Source of the DNA: Chinchilla lanigera
Lineage: Eukaryota > Chordata > Mammalia > Rodentia > Chinchillidae
Direction of reading: 5' to 3'
Length of the DNA: 64,000 nt
NCBI RefSeq assembly: GCF_000276665.1
Contig: NW_004955518.1
Location: 2,154,753 to 2,218,752, forward strand
The notes below the pieces were generated by a model. That model worked only from the letters and a program-made list of their open reading frames with translations. It did no database searches and had not been told where the DNA came from. Shown here piece after piece: positions 10,720-22,937 of the stretch. How positions within the stretch are numbered: the stretch's first letter is position 1; each line of letters opens with the position of its first letter. The position numbers were made by a program, and so were the translations under genes.

Positions 10720-10945
10720 AAAAATAGCATGGATTTTAAGAATCTGGAAGACCTGAATTCAAATTCCAGCAGTGTGATTTGGAACAAATGACTTATGCAA
10801 TGTGAACACCAATTTCTTCCTCTTTAAAATGAGGACAAGAAGAGCAAGCCAGTAGCACTGTTTTTAAAATAATAGATAATATCCATAAGATCAGATCCAC
10901 TTGCCTAGTTCATAAGTGATGCTCAATAAATGCTGACCATGAAAT
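10720..10945 (+). mobile_element. MIR SINE, fairly complete
   Basis: The order of MIR blocks is clear: AAGACCTGAATTCAAATTCC, then GTGTGATTTGGAACAAATGA, then CTTCCTCTTTAAAATGAGGA, and at the 3' end ATGCTCAATAAATGCTGACC. It is one of the best preserved MIRs in the window. Confidence 0.75.
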
Positions 10946-11189
10946 GATGCCAGGATTCCACTCAGGAGCAGAATGAACAACCCTACTCAAACATTCTTAA
11001 ACTGAGCAAACACTTGTACTTGTGAAACTTGAGGTGCCCAGGCTTCACAGCCTGTCGGGTCAATTTTTTCAGTAGACCCAGCTGTAGAAATTAAATTTGC
11101 TATTATATTCATTTGCTCACAGTTTTCAATGGTCCAAACTGAACATTCCTATCTAACACAGGGTTTTCTTTCCCAGCAATTTAGCACAC

Positions 11190-11191
<2 letters not shown>

Positions 11192-11231
<40 letters not shown>
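11192..11231. repeat. (CA)n microsatellite
   Basis: About 20 CA units, uninterrupted. A complementary TG tract lies about 420 bases downstream at 11651-11699. Confidence 0.95.
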
Positions 11232-11234
<3 letters not shown>

Positions 11235-11648
11235 TTTGCCCCAGCAATTCATTTCTCATTTTGGTTTGGGGCAGAGCCAGTTGGTAAAAGGTTTCAGCGT
11301 GTGTTTATTGCCTCTTTGTTCTCCAGCATTTCGGAGGCCTCCCGGCAGCTCTTTGGTCTGCAGCAAGCAATGCAGCCCTCAAGGGCTACAAAACCCAGAC
11401 AAATCACAGACTCTGACCATTGCCTGGGTTCATGTGGAACAGCTGGAAGCCTCTCCCCTTCAGCCTCAGACTGCTGCCCAGAACTCTGAGTGACCCAGGG
11501 CAGGAGGTGAGCATTTGGCCCCTGGGGCTTGCTCTCACTAGAGTTCTTTTCGAGTCACTGCAGCATCTTACCAGGCCCCACATAGGACTTACCCTTAGCA
11601 ATCGCCTCGTCCTCAGTAAAAGGTCAGGGGAGTTTGGGGGCGTGGATT

Positions 11649-11650
<2 letters not shown>

Positions 11651-11699
<49 letters not shown>
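11651..11699. repeat. (TG)n microsatellite
   Basis: About 24 TG units. The histidine/threonine-rich frame on the minus strand at 11404-11709 comes from this tract and is not a gene. Confidence 0.95.
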
Positions 11700-11701
<2 letters not shown>

Positions 11702-11954
11702 CTCATCATTTCTAATCTTCAGTAGCAACACTGCTGTTTGTAGATTCTGCAGATCTCCTGCTCCAGGAGGCTCATAGATACCTTTCCAAAAGGATTACCT
11801 GAGTATGCAGTACTAGCCCAGGTGTCCTCCAAGCCTTAGTTTAAGCCTAGAGATAAAAAGGCTGTTCTGGTTAAGTGGAGCCTCCCTCACCCAGCCCTCT
11901 CCACCATCACGATAGCTCTTAAATGTATGCTCTGACAAGTGTATTAGAGTCAAT

Positions 11955-12125
11955 ATGACTCGCGATCAAGAGCACCACCCTGAACTTTAGTTGACAGAGA
12001 TCTAACTCTGGCTTTCCTGTTTTGTGGAGGTCTGGGATTGTGAGCCATGCTCATAATCTCTCTTTGCTTCAGTTCCTCAAATAGAGAGCAAAGATATTAA
12101 CACCTATTTCATTCTGGCATGGCAG
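11955..12125 (+). mobile_element. MIR SINE relic
   Basis: The MIR-type order is seen: GATCTAACTCTGGC, then a degraded tRNA-core section with GTGAGCC, then AATCTCTCTTTGCTTCAGTT and CTCAAATAGAGAG. Confidence 0.55.
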
Positions 12126-12900
12126 ATGGAGAGGGCCTGATACACATGGGTAATCAGCCATGAATAGAATCTGAATATAAAGCTCTGGCAGACTCAGGTC
12201 TCTTTAGTAAACCCAGCACCTTGGATTTGTTTCAGCAAGCTCCTTACATCTCCCTCCAGAAGTTTGGCATCACCAGAGGGGTTAATACAAGGTTCTGTAA
12301 GACAAGAGCTGTTGTCCCCTGTCTGAGCTCTGAGAGTGTTAGGATGGATCACCCAGTAATGAATTAGATGAGCATACCGTACTTGTCGAGCACTGTTGAG
12401 ACACAAGTCTGTGGAATAAAAGGCCCAGGCTGCCGTCCTCATGCAGGACTGGGGAGATGAAGACACTGATCAGATGTTGATGACATTCAGGTGATGAGCT
12501 ACAAGGAGTGAAGCCTAAGCTATCGCAAAATGGCCAAGCCGTCAACACAGGCTTCCTGGAAGGGTGACTGCGGAGAAGGGTAAGTGAGTAGGCGCACAGA
12601 AAGGAAGAAATGAGGGAGGGAATTCCAGACAGAATAAATACTCAAAGACACAAAAACAGCTCAGAAAAGGCCATGTTTGAAGAATGGTACATAGTTCATT
12701 GTGGGTGGGGTGTAGCAGAAAGAACTTATTCTGGAAAGATGGAAAGGAGAGATGTCCCTTCTGCTATTTTAACGGTGTGGCCTGGGCCACTCAATAAAAC
12801 ACCCACAAGAGGATCAGTGTAGCTGTGTTACCCCTCCTCAATGCGCCATTCAGGCAGGAGGACACCAGTGGGGACAACAGTCATGTCTTAAAATGATGTA
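12126..12900. other. unique sequence, nothing recognised
   Basis: No repeat or exon is recognised with confidence. Short frames on both strands (for example 12194-12466 minus) show no domain. Confidence 0.45.
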
Positions 12901-12990
12901 AGTGGTTCTTTCCGCTCCTGTTCTTCTGGGTAAACAAGTGCCTTCTTAAAACTCAGTGCCTTCATCTACATAATGGGATTGGGGTGGGAG
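12901..12990 (+). mobile_element. possible MIR fragment
   Basis: AAAACTCAGTGCCTTCATCT followed by ACATAATGGGATTGGGG resembles the MIR block 'CTCAGTTTCCTCATCTGTAA'. It is short, so the call is weak. Confidence 0.4.
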
Positions 12991-15515
12991 GGACTGTTCT
13001 TCCTTTTTGAGGAAGCACGTCATGCAGAGATCTGTTTCACATCACACATGGATGGAAATTATTTGGGGGTATCATTTGAATGAAGGGGCTATTCCACATA
13101 CCCTTCAAATAGATCAAACAAAGCAACTTTCTACGAATCAGCTTGACTTTTCACACACAGTAATGAACATCTTGAATGGCTTTTTCCACTTTCCTTGTGG
13201 CCCAGCTTGATTTCTCCTTGTCACCCTCTGCTACCACCACAGGAAGATGAGCTATCAAACCCAAACTACTGTCTCCACTTCTGATTCCTTTGAGAAGGGA
13301 TCTCCCGTTATAGCTCAGAGGCAGAAACAGTCACACAGGTGAAAGTATTTAAAAAAACTGAACTATATCAGGGCTTTTAGATGGATAAAATGGATAGATG
13401 GATTAAGTAATCAGTGAGACAGGACTGACACAGGCAGCTTCTTTTCCACTTTGGTCCTAAACAGGTATTTTCTTTTTTTCTATTTTAAAGATAAAAAACT
13501 AACAAAACAACAATGAAGACAAAATTTAAACAACATACAAACAGCAAAAATGATACATGACCTCAAAACAAAATGATAGGAATTAACAATGGTTGCTACA
13601 TTACATACTGTTATTTTCAACCAAGTTGCTCAGTCCACCAGAATGTGAGATTGATCAAACCATCAAAGACAGTAACAAGGAATAAAAACAGGTATTTTCC
13701 ATGGGCAATGAAATTATCTCAGTGCTCCATGTGCTTTCAGGACCTTCCACAGTTTCAGCCAGAGATCCTAGGGCTGGGGCCAGGAAGTGTTTGCTGCCCA
13801 GAAATTGCCCATCAGAGAATCTTCAGAGTACAGAGTAATCTGAATGTTGACAATTCCACTCTTTGCATAAGAAAACTGAGCCACATTTGGTATGTGGGTA
13901 TGTTCCAGACCCAGAGAAGTCCCCCACCCCAGACAAAAGAAAATATTTAGTGTACTGATTTATGGCCCAAGATCTTAGAGTTTCTATCACCATGGCAACC
14001 TCAGAAATGCAGAACATGCAGTCTGCAAAGAATCCTAGTAGGTGGGTAGGGTGGTAGGAACAAATAATACAAGTTGTAGGCAAATCTTTAAATATTACAT
14101 ATATTCAGCAAAATCTCACTGACCCCAGGGGAGGTGACTAGACTTCCACACCAATTCCTGTCCTCTCCATAAAGATAACAGCAAGAAAAACTTTCACATG
14201 AGAAAGTGAAAGATTCAAGAAGAAAATGCCTTGTAAAATCCTAGATAACTTGCCACTCCTCAGACTTTCCCAGAAGTTCACAGATCATTGAGAGGTTGCT
14301 TCCTGGTTTGAGAGTGTCCTTCCCTGCTCTTACTTAACAAACATGTGAAACAGCCATCCTGCTTTAGAAACCCGGAGTCAACAAACAGCGGCACAGACAG
14401 AGTCTTTGTAACACAAACCCAGCTTGCCTCAAAAGGGAACTGCAACTCAAAGAAATAATTCTCACACAGTTTGTTTTCTTCCATTGAACTTTCCCTGGCT
14501 TTCATGTCAGTGAGCCTGGCTCTTGACTCACCTCTTCGTAAAGTGAATATACCTGGAGCTTGGCAAGGTTGGTGGAAAGAGAGGAAAGACTCTGAGATGG
14601 ATGTCCGGGTCAAGTGGGGACACCAGGAGCCTCCCCAGGCTGGGATGTGGTCCTTGAGTGGAGCAATGCAGCAGAAATGCAGCTGTGAGCCAGCATAACC
14701 ACAGAACACAATCCCTTCTAATGTGACGGGTCTGGTGAGCCAAGAAAGGGCAGTCTGAACCGCTCTTACCTGGTTCCTAAGGAGCAGGAGACGCCAAGGT
14801 GAGATATGTGGGGGATGGTGCAAAACCACTTTGCATTTTAGAAAAGCTTTTGTATTTCACTCAAGCACTTTCAATAACCATGACCTGGTTCTCTCTTTCC
14901 CAAATCTCTTCATGCTCTTAGAGACACTCTTACTATTATTTCCCAGGTGGCCCTGGGGAATGAAGGCAGAGCGCTCAGGTAGGGGAGAGTTACACCAGGT
15001 GAAGGACTCAAGCCAGTCTCCTCTCATTGCTCTCCTGCTTCTCTGCACAGTCTGTTCCAACCTATAGGCCATGTGGAGGCCTCGGTCCCACCTTCCTGCT
15101 CCCTGAAACTCTGGACTCAATCTGGCCTCACTGCCTCCTACTGGAGAGGCCAAATATGTCCCTTTCTCTTCCAGCTAACCAAGGACAAACCACCTGACCT
15201 GGCCCGTGAAATGGAAGCAGGAGACTTTCACACACTACTTCCAGTATAAATTCCCCTGTCTTGAGAGAAAGGTGCGGTGTCGCTGGCACAACCCACTGCA
15301 CCCCCCTCCTCTTTCTTTGAACGTGTCCTTGGCTGCAGCCACCTCACAAGTGAGACGCAGTGCAAGCTCAGGTCTCACCAACCCCAAATCCCTGCCCCTC
15401 ACCGTCATTCAGTCTCTGGCGTCCTCTTCATCACTTGTTTGGCCCACAGATTACAGCCACAGAAATAAACCAAAATGCTAGGCTGTAAGCAACAGAGAAA
15501 AGTACCTTGGTGGGG
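12991..15515. other. unique sequence, nothing recognised
   Basis: It holds the longest minus-strand frame that is not repeat-derived, at 14278-14829 (183 residues). I recognise no domain, the plus strand has overlapping frames of similar length, and no splice architecture can be argued. Confidence 0.45.
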
Positions 15516-15655
15516 AAACTGGAGACGGGTCTGGGTTCCAGTGTCTGCTGCATTAGTGGCATGGGCTTGGGTCAGTGAGTCAAATTGTATGAGTTTCATT
15601 TTCCTCATTTGTGATAACTGGCTGGGTAAACCTCTAAAGCACCTCCAAGGATTTA
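15516..15655 (+). mobile_element. MIR SINE relic
   Basis: MIR-like blocks are in order: GGTCTGGGTTCCAGTG, then GCATGGGCTTGGGTCAGTGA, then GAGTTTCATTTTCCTCATTT and GTGATAACTGG. Confidence 0.65.
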
Positions 15656-17280
15656 AATTCTATCACCATGACTCCAGTGTATAGACATACTGCAGCCCTC
15701 CTGATCAACCTGCATATCCCCAAAGCTCAGCAGAGTCCAACAAACCCAGACTGTATGGAGGCAACAAGTTGGTGCCCGAAACAATGTGTGTCTGCAGTTC
15801 CTGCCACACAAACCTTTATAGGGGAAAAGGCTCTGCGGCCTGACACATGTACATTCCAAAGACAGCAGCCATAGCCCTTCCTCCACAAGTCATTTGGGCC
15901 CTCAGAACCCGCATTTGTTTCTTTTGTAAAACCAGGAAAAAAATAAACAAACCCTCCCTCATCTTAGTTCCATCCAATGTTATTCTGACATATTGTGAAA
16001 GAAGATGCTTTTACAGTGGCGAAGCTGTCATTGTCTCAGCGATATTCAGATGGACAGAAGGAAGCGACATTTGAAGCCTGGCCTAAAAAAATACCCGCGC
16101 TCTACCCATCCTGTGTGAAGTGCAGACTGCTTCTGAGGCAGGCCCGCACGCTCAGCCTTGTAACTGCACTCTCTGGCTCCTTTTTATGGGTTCTCATTCT
16201 TTACCCAGTGCGGAGCAAGTCTTTCTGTAATATCCACTTTGATATAATTGAGAAAATCCAAAGGCAATGACACAAAAACAAAGGGTGAGGGTGTGCAGAG
16301 TTCATCTCCTTAGAGCACCACTGGCAAACACCTGCATGTTCCTACCCCACCAGCCTCCTCCTCCTGCCACAGACACTGGAGCAACCCCACGAAAAGTAAA
16401 ATTAAAATATTGTGTCCTCGAAAAGACCTTCCCAGCGTGCTTTGAGATTCATCTGTTTCATGAAATGGCTTCTAATGCAGTCATTGGTGTTTGGATCTAT
16501 GGTTCCACTAGGAAAGAATGTCACCAAGAAAAAATCAAATTGAAACTACTTAAACTTAGGACCGTCAGTGAAGCAAGGATTCAGTTTCATTCCCTATTCC
16601 TTCCTTGCGCTTTTTTTTGGCAAGGAGGGGGGAATCTCAAACCAAAAGGGGCTGTAGCTCTGGGCTCCACAGAGCTTCTGAATTTGCGATGCTGTTTCCT
16701 GTCTGTCAGTGGAAATCATTTGATACAACTTGTGCGGGCTTTTTGGAAGCCAAAGGAAAAGTGGCAGCGCATTCTGTCTTACTTCCTTTGAAAAGCTGAA
16801 CTCCAGGAAGAATATCGAAATGACTTCATGTTGTTGGGTTTCAGCAGTGAGTTTTTTCAACATCTCAATGGTCCCCACCTGGAAAATAATCTATAAGAGC
16901 TTCGCAGGAATCAGAAGGCTTCCAGGCACTGGTGCTCCTGCGTGGTCCCTTTACACTGGGATGGGTTGCTGTAAGTACAGCTGAGCGCCACCAAACCACA
17001 GTGGTGGGCAGAAACCCTGGAGTAGGGCAGAGCCTCACTTCATCTGTGGCCTTTCCTACGGCTGCCGCTCAGACGGGACAGAGCCTGCTCCCTTTGGAGA
17101 GCTGGCCGTTCCCATGGCCACACCGGCTGGGGTTACTCCCACTGCCTGTTGTCCACCGTCCATTGCCTACCAGGAAGCATTTGTCCTTGCTGGGCACAAG
17201 CCCACTTCCGGGAGAGTAACATTGCATGTGGAAGGCAAACTTGCACAGCGGCCAATTGACCAGGCTTTGGGCTAGTGCCT
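15656..17280. other. unique sequence, nothing recognised
   Basis: Several overlapping frames occur on both strands (for example 16267-16791 plus, 174 residues) without any recognisable domain. I cannot support an exon. GC content rises toward 17000-17200 but there is no CpG cluster. Confidence 0.45.
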
Positions 17281-17485
17281 GGCTCCCATCTTAATTCTGC
17301 CTCTCACTGTATCTGAGACCTTGGATGAGTTTACTTTTCTCTCTCATTCCCTGAGTTGTTAAATAAGCTAAAGCCAATCTGAGTCTCACTGAGTTGTTGT
17401 GAAGATTAAATGAGTTTATTTGTAGGAAATTACAAATTCATTTCCTTACCATATGTCAAGCATACAGTAAGTACTCAATAAATGC
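17281..17485 (+). mobile_element. MIR SINE
   Basis: It carries TGAGACCTTGGATGAGTTTA, then a TTGTTGTGAAGATTAAATGA block, and ends in AGTAAGTACTCAATAAATGC, all diagnostic MIR segments. Confidence 0.75.
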
Positions 17486-17499
17486 CAGTTGTTAAAACT

Positions 17500-17665
17500 G
17501 CCATGCATTGAGCAACTCTCTGGGCCAGACGTGCTGCTAGGTGTTTTGCAGTCATTGTTTAGTCCTCACAATGAGTCTGTAAATACAAATTGTTCTGTGT
17601 GTGTTTACTGGTGTGTGGTGGGTAGGGAGTTAATAACTTGCTCAAGGGCACAATGCCGTGGAATG
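17500..17665 (+). mobile_element. MIR/L2-like relic
   Basis: TTGAGCAACTCTCTGGGCCA, then GTTTAGTCCTCACAATGA, then TAATAACTTGCTCAAGGGCA resemble the common MIR/L2 block order (last-residue 'CTTGCTCAAGGTCAC'). Confidence 0.5.
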
Positions 17666-17967
17666 GCACATCGAGGGCGGGATGAGCCCAGGCCTGTCAG
17701 ATGGAAATTCCGCACAGAAGCCAGAGTGGAGGAAGCGGTGTCGTGTCGTGGTGACAGAGTTGAAGGTTCCTGCAGGGCCCCCTGCAAGGCCAGTGGCCGT
17801 ACAGGATGCTTACCAGGGTCGTCGCAGGGTCAGGTGGGGAAAGAATTCTGTCTTGCAAGTACTGGAGGAAGGTTTGGACAGAAGTCCCTGACTGACCTTT
17901 CTGAGACTGCTTCTCACCCTGCTCACAGAATCTCAGTTGCAATAGGCTGACCCCACCCCCCGCCCGG

Positions 17968-18341
17968 GATGGATGTGTTCCACTACTGTGTAATGAGTGT
18001 GAGTGCCACCTCCAAATCATATGTTGCAGCTTAATCACTGAGCTGATGCCACTAGAAGGTGGGCTGCCTGGGAGGTGATTAGTTCCTGAGGACAGAGTTC
18101 TCATGCATAGCATTAGTGCCTTTGTAAAAGAAGTCCTACAGAGCTGCCCTACCCTTCCCCTGCACCAGGCTACAGCAAGAAGACATAGTCTATGAACCAG
18201 GAAACAGGCCCCTATCAGATACTAAAACTGCCCTCACCTGGACTTTGGAGTTCCAAGCTTCCCTTCCCAGTGGTACATTTCTGTAGTTTATAAATTTTGC
18301 AGTCTAAAGTATTTTGTTATAGCAACCTGAACAGACAAGCA
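17968..18341 (+). mobile_element. MLT1-type MaLR solo LTR
   Basis: The full MLT1 block order is visible: CCACCTCCAAATCATATGTT near the 5' end, GTGGGCTGCCTGGGAGGTGA, then TTAGTGCCTTTGTAAAAGA, then the AAGAAGACATAGTCTATGAA and CCAGGAAACAGGCCC block, and the 3' end TATTTTGTTATAGCAACCTG with ACAGACAAGCA. MaLR elements are non-autonomous relatives of ERVL. No internal region flanks it, so it is a solo LTR. Confidence 0.85.
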
Positions 18342-18350
18342 CAAAAATAT

Positions 18351-18545
18351 AAAGAAAAGATTCTTGCTGGGCCTGGTGGCGCTCGCCTATAATTCCAGTA
18401 CTTGGGAAGGTGAGGTAGGAGGATCGCTGTGAGTTTGAGACCAGCCTGGGCTGCAAAGTGAGCTCAAGGCCAGCCTGAACTGCATAGTTAGACCCTGCCT
18501 CAAAAAGACAAAAAAAAAAAAAAGAAGGAAAAGAAAAGATTCTTG
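18351..18545 (+). mobile_element. B1 SINE with 16-bp target duplication
   Basis: The 7SL-derived body starts GCTGGGCCTGGTGGCGCTCG, contains the A and B box regions (GAGGATCGCTGTGAG, GAGTTTGAGACCAGCCTGG) and carries the internal duplication typical of rodent B1 (ACCAGCCTGGGCTGC and GGCCAGCCTGAACTGC). It ends in an A-run. AAAGAAAAGATTCTTG occurs at 18351-18366 and 18530-18545. It inserted just beyond the 3' end of the MLT1 LTR. Confidence 0.93.
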
Positions 18546-18549
18546 ATGA

Positions 18550-21500
18550 ATACAGGAAAGATTTTCTTTTCTTAAAAAATATAAATCTACAGCTTAATGA
18601 AAAGGAGCTATCTTGTCTTTGCTCCTTCCTTTAAGCTTGGGATACTCATATGATGACTGGAACTATAGCAGCCATCTTGAGACCACAAAGCATGGGAACA
18701 AGAATCCAGCAACACAGAATGACAATGAAGGAAAGAAAAAGCATGCAAAAATAACCAAGTCATTGAACAATCTCTGCAACTACTTAGCTCTAAGATATCT
18801 TAAATAAGTACTAAATGCAATTATGAGTTCACTTACTCATAATTACATTTAATATTTAGTACTAAGTGTTCTGTTTTTAGGTGAAACTGAAAGTAATCTT
18901 GAAGGAAATATGATTCTGTCTAGATCTCCTGTCAGAATTAAAACATCTACTGCCTCATTACACACAGCCTGTACCTCATTCTGCTGATGCTTTCTCAAGG
19001 CTAGTTGTTCACATAAATTTCTTTTGTCCCTTTTCTTATCTTTCTTAACCCATACCACCAATCATCAGCTATTTGAAAGCAGGGAATCACCTGGATTGCT
19101 TTCGCACATACATTTCCACACTGTCTGTCATAAATGAGGCCTTCTGCCATTTCTATCCTTAATTGTCATGCCATTCCAGAGGACAGAACACTCGAACATA
19201 TCCACATATGTCCACACATATATACACGCAAATTCTATCTGTTCATTGACCGGAATCAATGGGCCCAGATGGTGAGGTTTATAAACTCACCAGAAAGAAG
19301 AGGGAGAAGTCACTGTAAGTAGCGAGACTGAGATATCAAGGAAAGAGAAAAGAAAGGGAGGAGAATAGCACAGGTGCCAGCCTGGGGCTGGACACGCGTG
19401 AGGTTTACTGCGCTAATATACATGCCAAGCTGCTGCCACAATTAGTATCTGTAAAAACCATGTCTCCTAGCTCAGATGGAACTAAATCATGTGGTGTTTA
19501 TCTGAGAGCTTTCTTCTTCTGTGATTGGAGGGCTGGCTGGGCCCCAGTCTCAGCCAATCCAACTGTCCCTTGCCTGGCACAGTTCAGGTGGCAGCCATGC
19601 TATTCTCAGGTGATTGGGCGGCAAAGGGTGTTTGTGCTCACAGAGGAAGATGACACAAGAGGCAGCTCTGGTGTTGAATGTCATTTTCTTCATGGCTTAA
19701 AAGGAAAACAGAACAGAAGAGGGACAGCTGAGCAATAGTTACCCTGTTTATGTTTGATCCCAGGTAGGGTTATTTTTAAATCCCTTTGTATCAAAGGTGC
19801 AAACCTGGAGTTCTTGCTTATTGTTAAAGATCATCTGTGAGAGCAGGGCATAGTACTGTAGAACACCTTGCCAAACCTGGCCTGCAAGAGACAAACCTGA
19901 GGCTCCCTGTCACAGCACTGCCTTGGGTAAACAGAACACAGCACAGACTCTTACACGTCGGGTGGCTGGGGTTGGGGGACTGGTCCTGGCCAGATATGAA
20001 ATTAGAGATTTCTGCACAGCAGAACACTTGGCTACAAAGGCAATTTCTTTCCTCTAAAATCAATAGTAGATTAAATCTTCATCTCCACAGGTGACTTTCT
20101 AGCCTTCTTCCTCAGCCAGTAGCAATCCTTCACCCTGGTGGATTCCATTTGGATGCTTGTTTCATGTTTTCCCGTGTCTCTGCAATCAAAGTCATGTTCC
20201 CGTAAGGGAGGAAGAGCATATGTATCGCTGCTCCTTTTCACTAAAAATTTGGCGAGAAAGTTGTCTCTGAAGATGAAGCTCTGCAGAGACAAACAGTAAG
20301 ACAACTTTAAATTCTCTTCCTCCTGCTAACCCCCTTCGTCACCTGTGACAGGTCTGGTAAGGCAACATTGACCCCAGCAGAATCTGGACTGCAATGTGTT
20401 TCTGAGTCTGTGAGATGTTCCTTGTTTTGCTAGCAGGTGATTATTTCCTATTAGGTGATCTTCCAGTTCCCTGGTTTCACTTTGTAGAATCTTTCTAGGA
20501 GACAGTAAGTCTTTGTTGAGATTGTACTTTGAGAACTTGACTTAAAACATTAATTTGAAAACTCCCCCAAACCTTACTATAGCACAATGGAATGAGCTTT
20601 TATGCAATTATTTTCCCCATGTTATTCTCTTCTTTCCTTTTAAATCACTGCAGTTTATATCTGCCACTTGGTAGTCTTCACCGTCCTGTGTCTATTCGGA
20701 AACTCTGGTGTTGCGTCTTCTTTGCCCAGCACTGTCTCTTTCACCCAGAAGCATGAAAGCATCTCTGATTTTAAAAGATTCACAACCAGAGGCAAATCAA
20801 AAACTCACCTAAGAACAATGACATCAGCTAACCCAGTGGAAGGATTTCCTTCAGTAACAGCACAGTATCTGGGGGGAAAGCTCAAGTTGCTGAGCCCTTC
20901 CTGTATGGTGAGCACCTTATGTTAGCCCAAAGAACTTGTGATGTATTGGTCACACTCTGTAAGCGACGAAGTTAGAGCTGGGAAAGATGAAGTTCCTTCC
21001 CTAAAGTAATCCAGTGACCAAGACTGAATCCCTGTTGTCCGTACGACTCCCAACCTCCATACTGCCTGTATATACAGTAGCGGGAAAACGTTCCTGCCAG
21101 CCCAGCATATCTCCACTCTTCCACATCCTCACTCCATCCTGTGGTTGAGGCAGCCAATCAGAAGCAGCAGATGTACCCCTAGGAATGGCTGGCATCTGTC
21201 AATGTCCAGATGGAAACCTCAATAGCAGGACAACGCATTGGAGTTGTAGGACAACTAGCATGCTGGGCCTCCCTGATGACTACTGAATAAATGTTCCCCA
21301 AGAAGAGGAAGGGGCATTATCACACACAGACCCCCCATGTACTAAAATGGCTTCCTAGCCATATGGTCCTGCACAGTGGTACCAAAAGGACTCAGGTGAC
21401 TTAATAGAATTTGCCTTCTCCCTTGATCTTGTTATCCTAAATCAAGAGACCCTAGTCTTTGTCCAACTAGAAAGCAGGATATTGGGAACAGGCCAAGAAT

Positions 21501-21740
21501 GTGGCCACTTATTTCATTACTTGGCGTTGGGAGAGGCAGAAGGTTCAAGTCTATGCCTGTTCTCAGCTTGGCAAACCTCCTATTTCAGTTATCCTTCAGC
21601 CCTTCGCAAAGTCAGCCCCACTTGCTGGCCCCCGCCCTGACCAGGGATGATGGATGGATCCAGGACACATAGCCTAGGGGAGGAGTTACACTCAAGCATC
21701 TCCTCTTTAGGGTGTTGTCCTTCCACCCCTGATGGTATGC
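18550..21740. other. unique sequence, nothing recognised
   Basis: No repeat family is recognised. Frames here are all under about 95 residues and none carries a motif I know. Confidence 0.45.
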
Positions 21741-21741
21741 T

Positions 21742-21840
21742 AATTAGGAATTACAAACTCTGGAGCCAGACAGCCTGGGTTTAATCCCTGGCTGTGCTGA
21801 TTCCTAGCTGTGTGACCAGGAGCTGTGTGACTTTGGCTTA
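21742..21840 (+). mobile_element. MIR SINE relic
   Basis: TCTGGAGCCAGACAGCCTGG, GTTTAATCCCTGGCTGTGC and TAGCTGTGTGACC are strong MIR matches ('GAGCCAGACTGCCTGGGTTC'). Confidence 0.75.
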
Positions 21841-22525
21841 TGGTAGTTTGACTTATGACTTTTTTACTTCGTGGTGGTGTAAAAGCAATATACAGACAGT
21901 AGAAATTGTATTTCAAAATTTGAACATGATCTTCTCTGTATTAGTCAGCCTTCTCATCACTTGAACAAAACACTTGACACCCCCAGTTTAAAGGAGGAAA
22001 GATCTCACTTGGCTCACTGTTTCAGAGAATTCAGCCTATGGTCAGCTGCCTCCAAGGCAGAATCATCATGGTAGGAAGGTGTTACAGTGCAAAGATGCTT
22101 AGTTTCTGGCAGTGGGAAGCAGGACAGGGGAGGAGCCAGAAAGGAAGGAGCCAGGACCATGTACAGTACCCAAGGTCACACCTCCGTGACCCATCTACAC
22201 ACATGGAGAAGTGTGCTCCACAAGCCTGAGTGGCTCCTACATGAATCAAACTGAAAACCCACACTAACTGCCACCTCTTAGGTCAGCAAAGGGTGTTACT
22301 ATGCTCTTTGTTAATGTCGGCCGAAGGCAGGGAGCTCTAGCTTCCTGTCAGCCCTGTGATTATGAAGGGAAACAACCAGCACTCCAGAGTGCACTGTGTT
22401 GCTAAGCTGTGATGTTCAGTAAGGTAGGTGTACTGAAAGCATTTTCACATAGATACCGGCATTTACAATGGATTTATCAAGACATAACCTCATTATGGAC
22501 CGAGGAACATCTGCATATTTAGATT
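21841..22525 (+). mobile_element. ancient DNA-transposon-like repeat, split by an LTR
   Basis: The left part (21841-21936) has TTTGACTTATGACTTTTTTA and AAAAGCAATATACAGACAGT. The right part (22274-22525) ends in ACAATGGATTTATCAAGACA and TAACCTCATTATGGACCGAG GAACATCTG in sequence. This resembles a known mammalian medium-reiteration element whose ends are 'CGACTTACGATGGGTTTATC...' and its near-complement. Removing the LTR rejoins the halves. The family name is not certain. Confidence 0.45.
21937..22273 (-). mobile_element. solo LTR, MaLR-like (family shared with 43816)
   Basis: It begins TGTATTAGTCAGCCTTCTCA, followed by AACAAAACACTTGACAC, AGTTTAAAGGAGGAAAGATC and GGCTCACTGTTTCAGAG, then TGGCAG and ATCATGG segments. 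On the minus strand this is the 3' end of an LTR with polyadenylation-type sequence. The same order is found at 43816-44132. No internal retroviral sequence flanks it. Confidence 0.7.
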
Positions 22526-22937
22526 TCTTGATGTTGTGTTGGTGTCATCCTGAAAATCAATACATTTATACTGCAGAGGACCAGGGCAAGGCCTTGGGTG
22601 GCTATCGAGATATGCAACACTCTTGGCCTCCAGGGCCATTTGGCAGCTGCTAAACAGCCCCATCCTACTGCTCTACTAGATGCTATTCTCTGTGCTGCAC
22701 GTGACCACTTACCTCCAAATCTTTGCATAGTGTTTTATTTCCTTCTCAGAGCAAGGCTCTGCGAACAGCTTCACATTGATTACAGGCATGGGCCCTTTGA
22801 GGAGAGCTATGGCTGCCTCCATGGCTCTTATACCTTTGCTGTACTTTAGACTTGCATCTGTTCACCAACCCCATGTCTGGGGTGCTAGGCTTGCCTCATG
22901 GGTCCTTCTACAGATGGGACTGCTCTAAGAAGCCAGA

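Noticed and set aside
11404..11709. Frame with a poly(His-Thr) stretch
   Set aside because: It is translated TG/CA microsatellite.
14278..14829. 183-residue open frame on the minus strand
   Set aside because: It is the longest non-repeat frame but has no recognisable domain, and the opposite strand has long overlapping frames too. Length alone is expected by chance in 64 kb.
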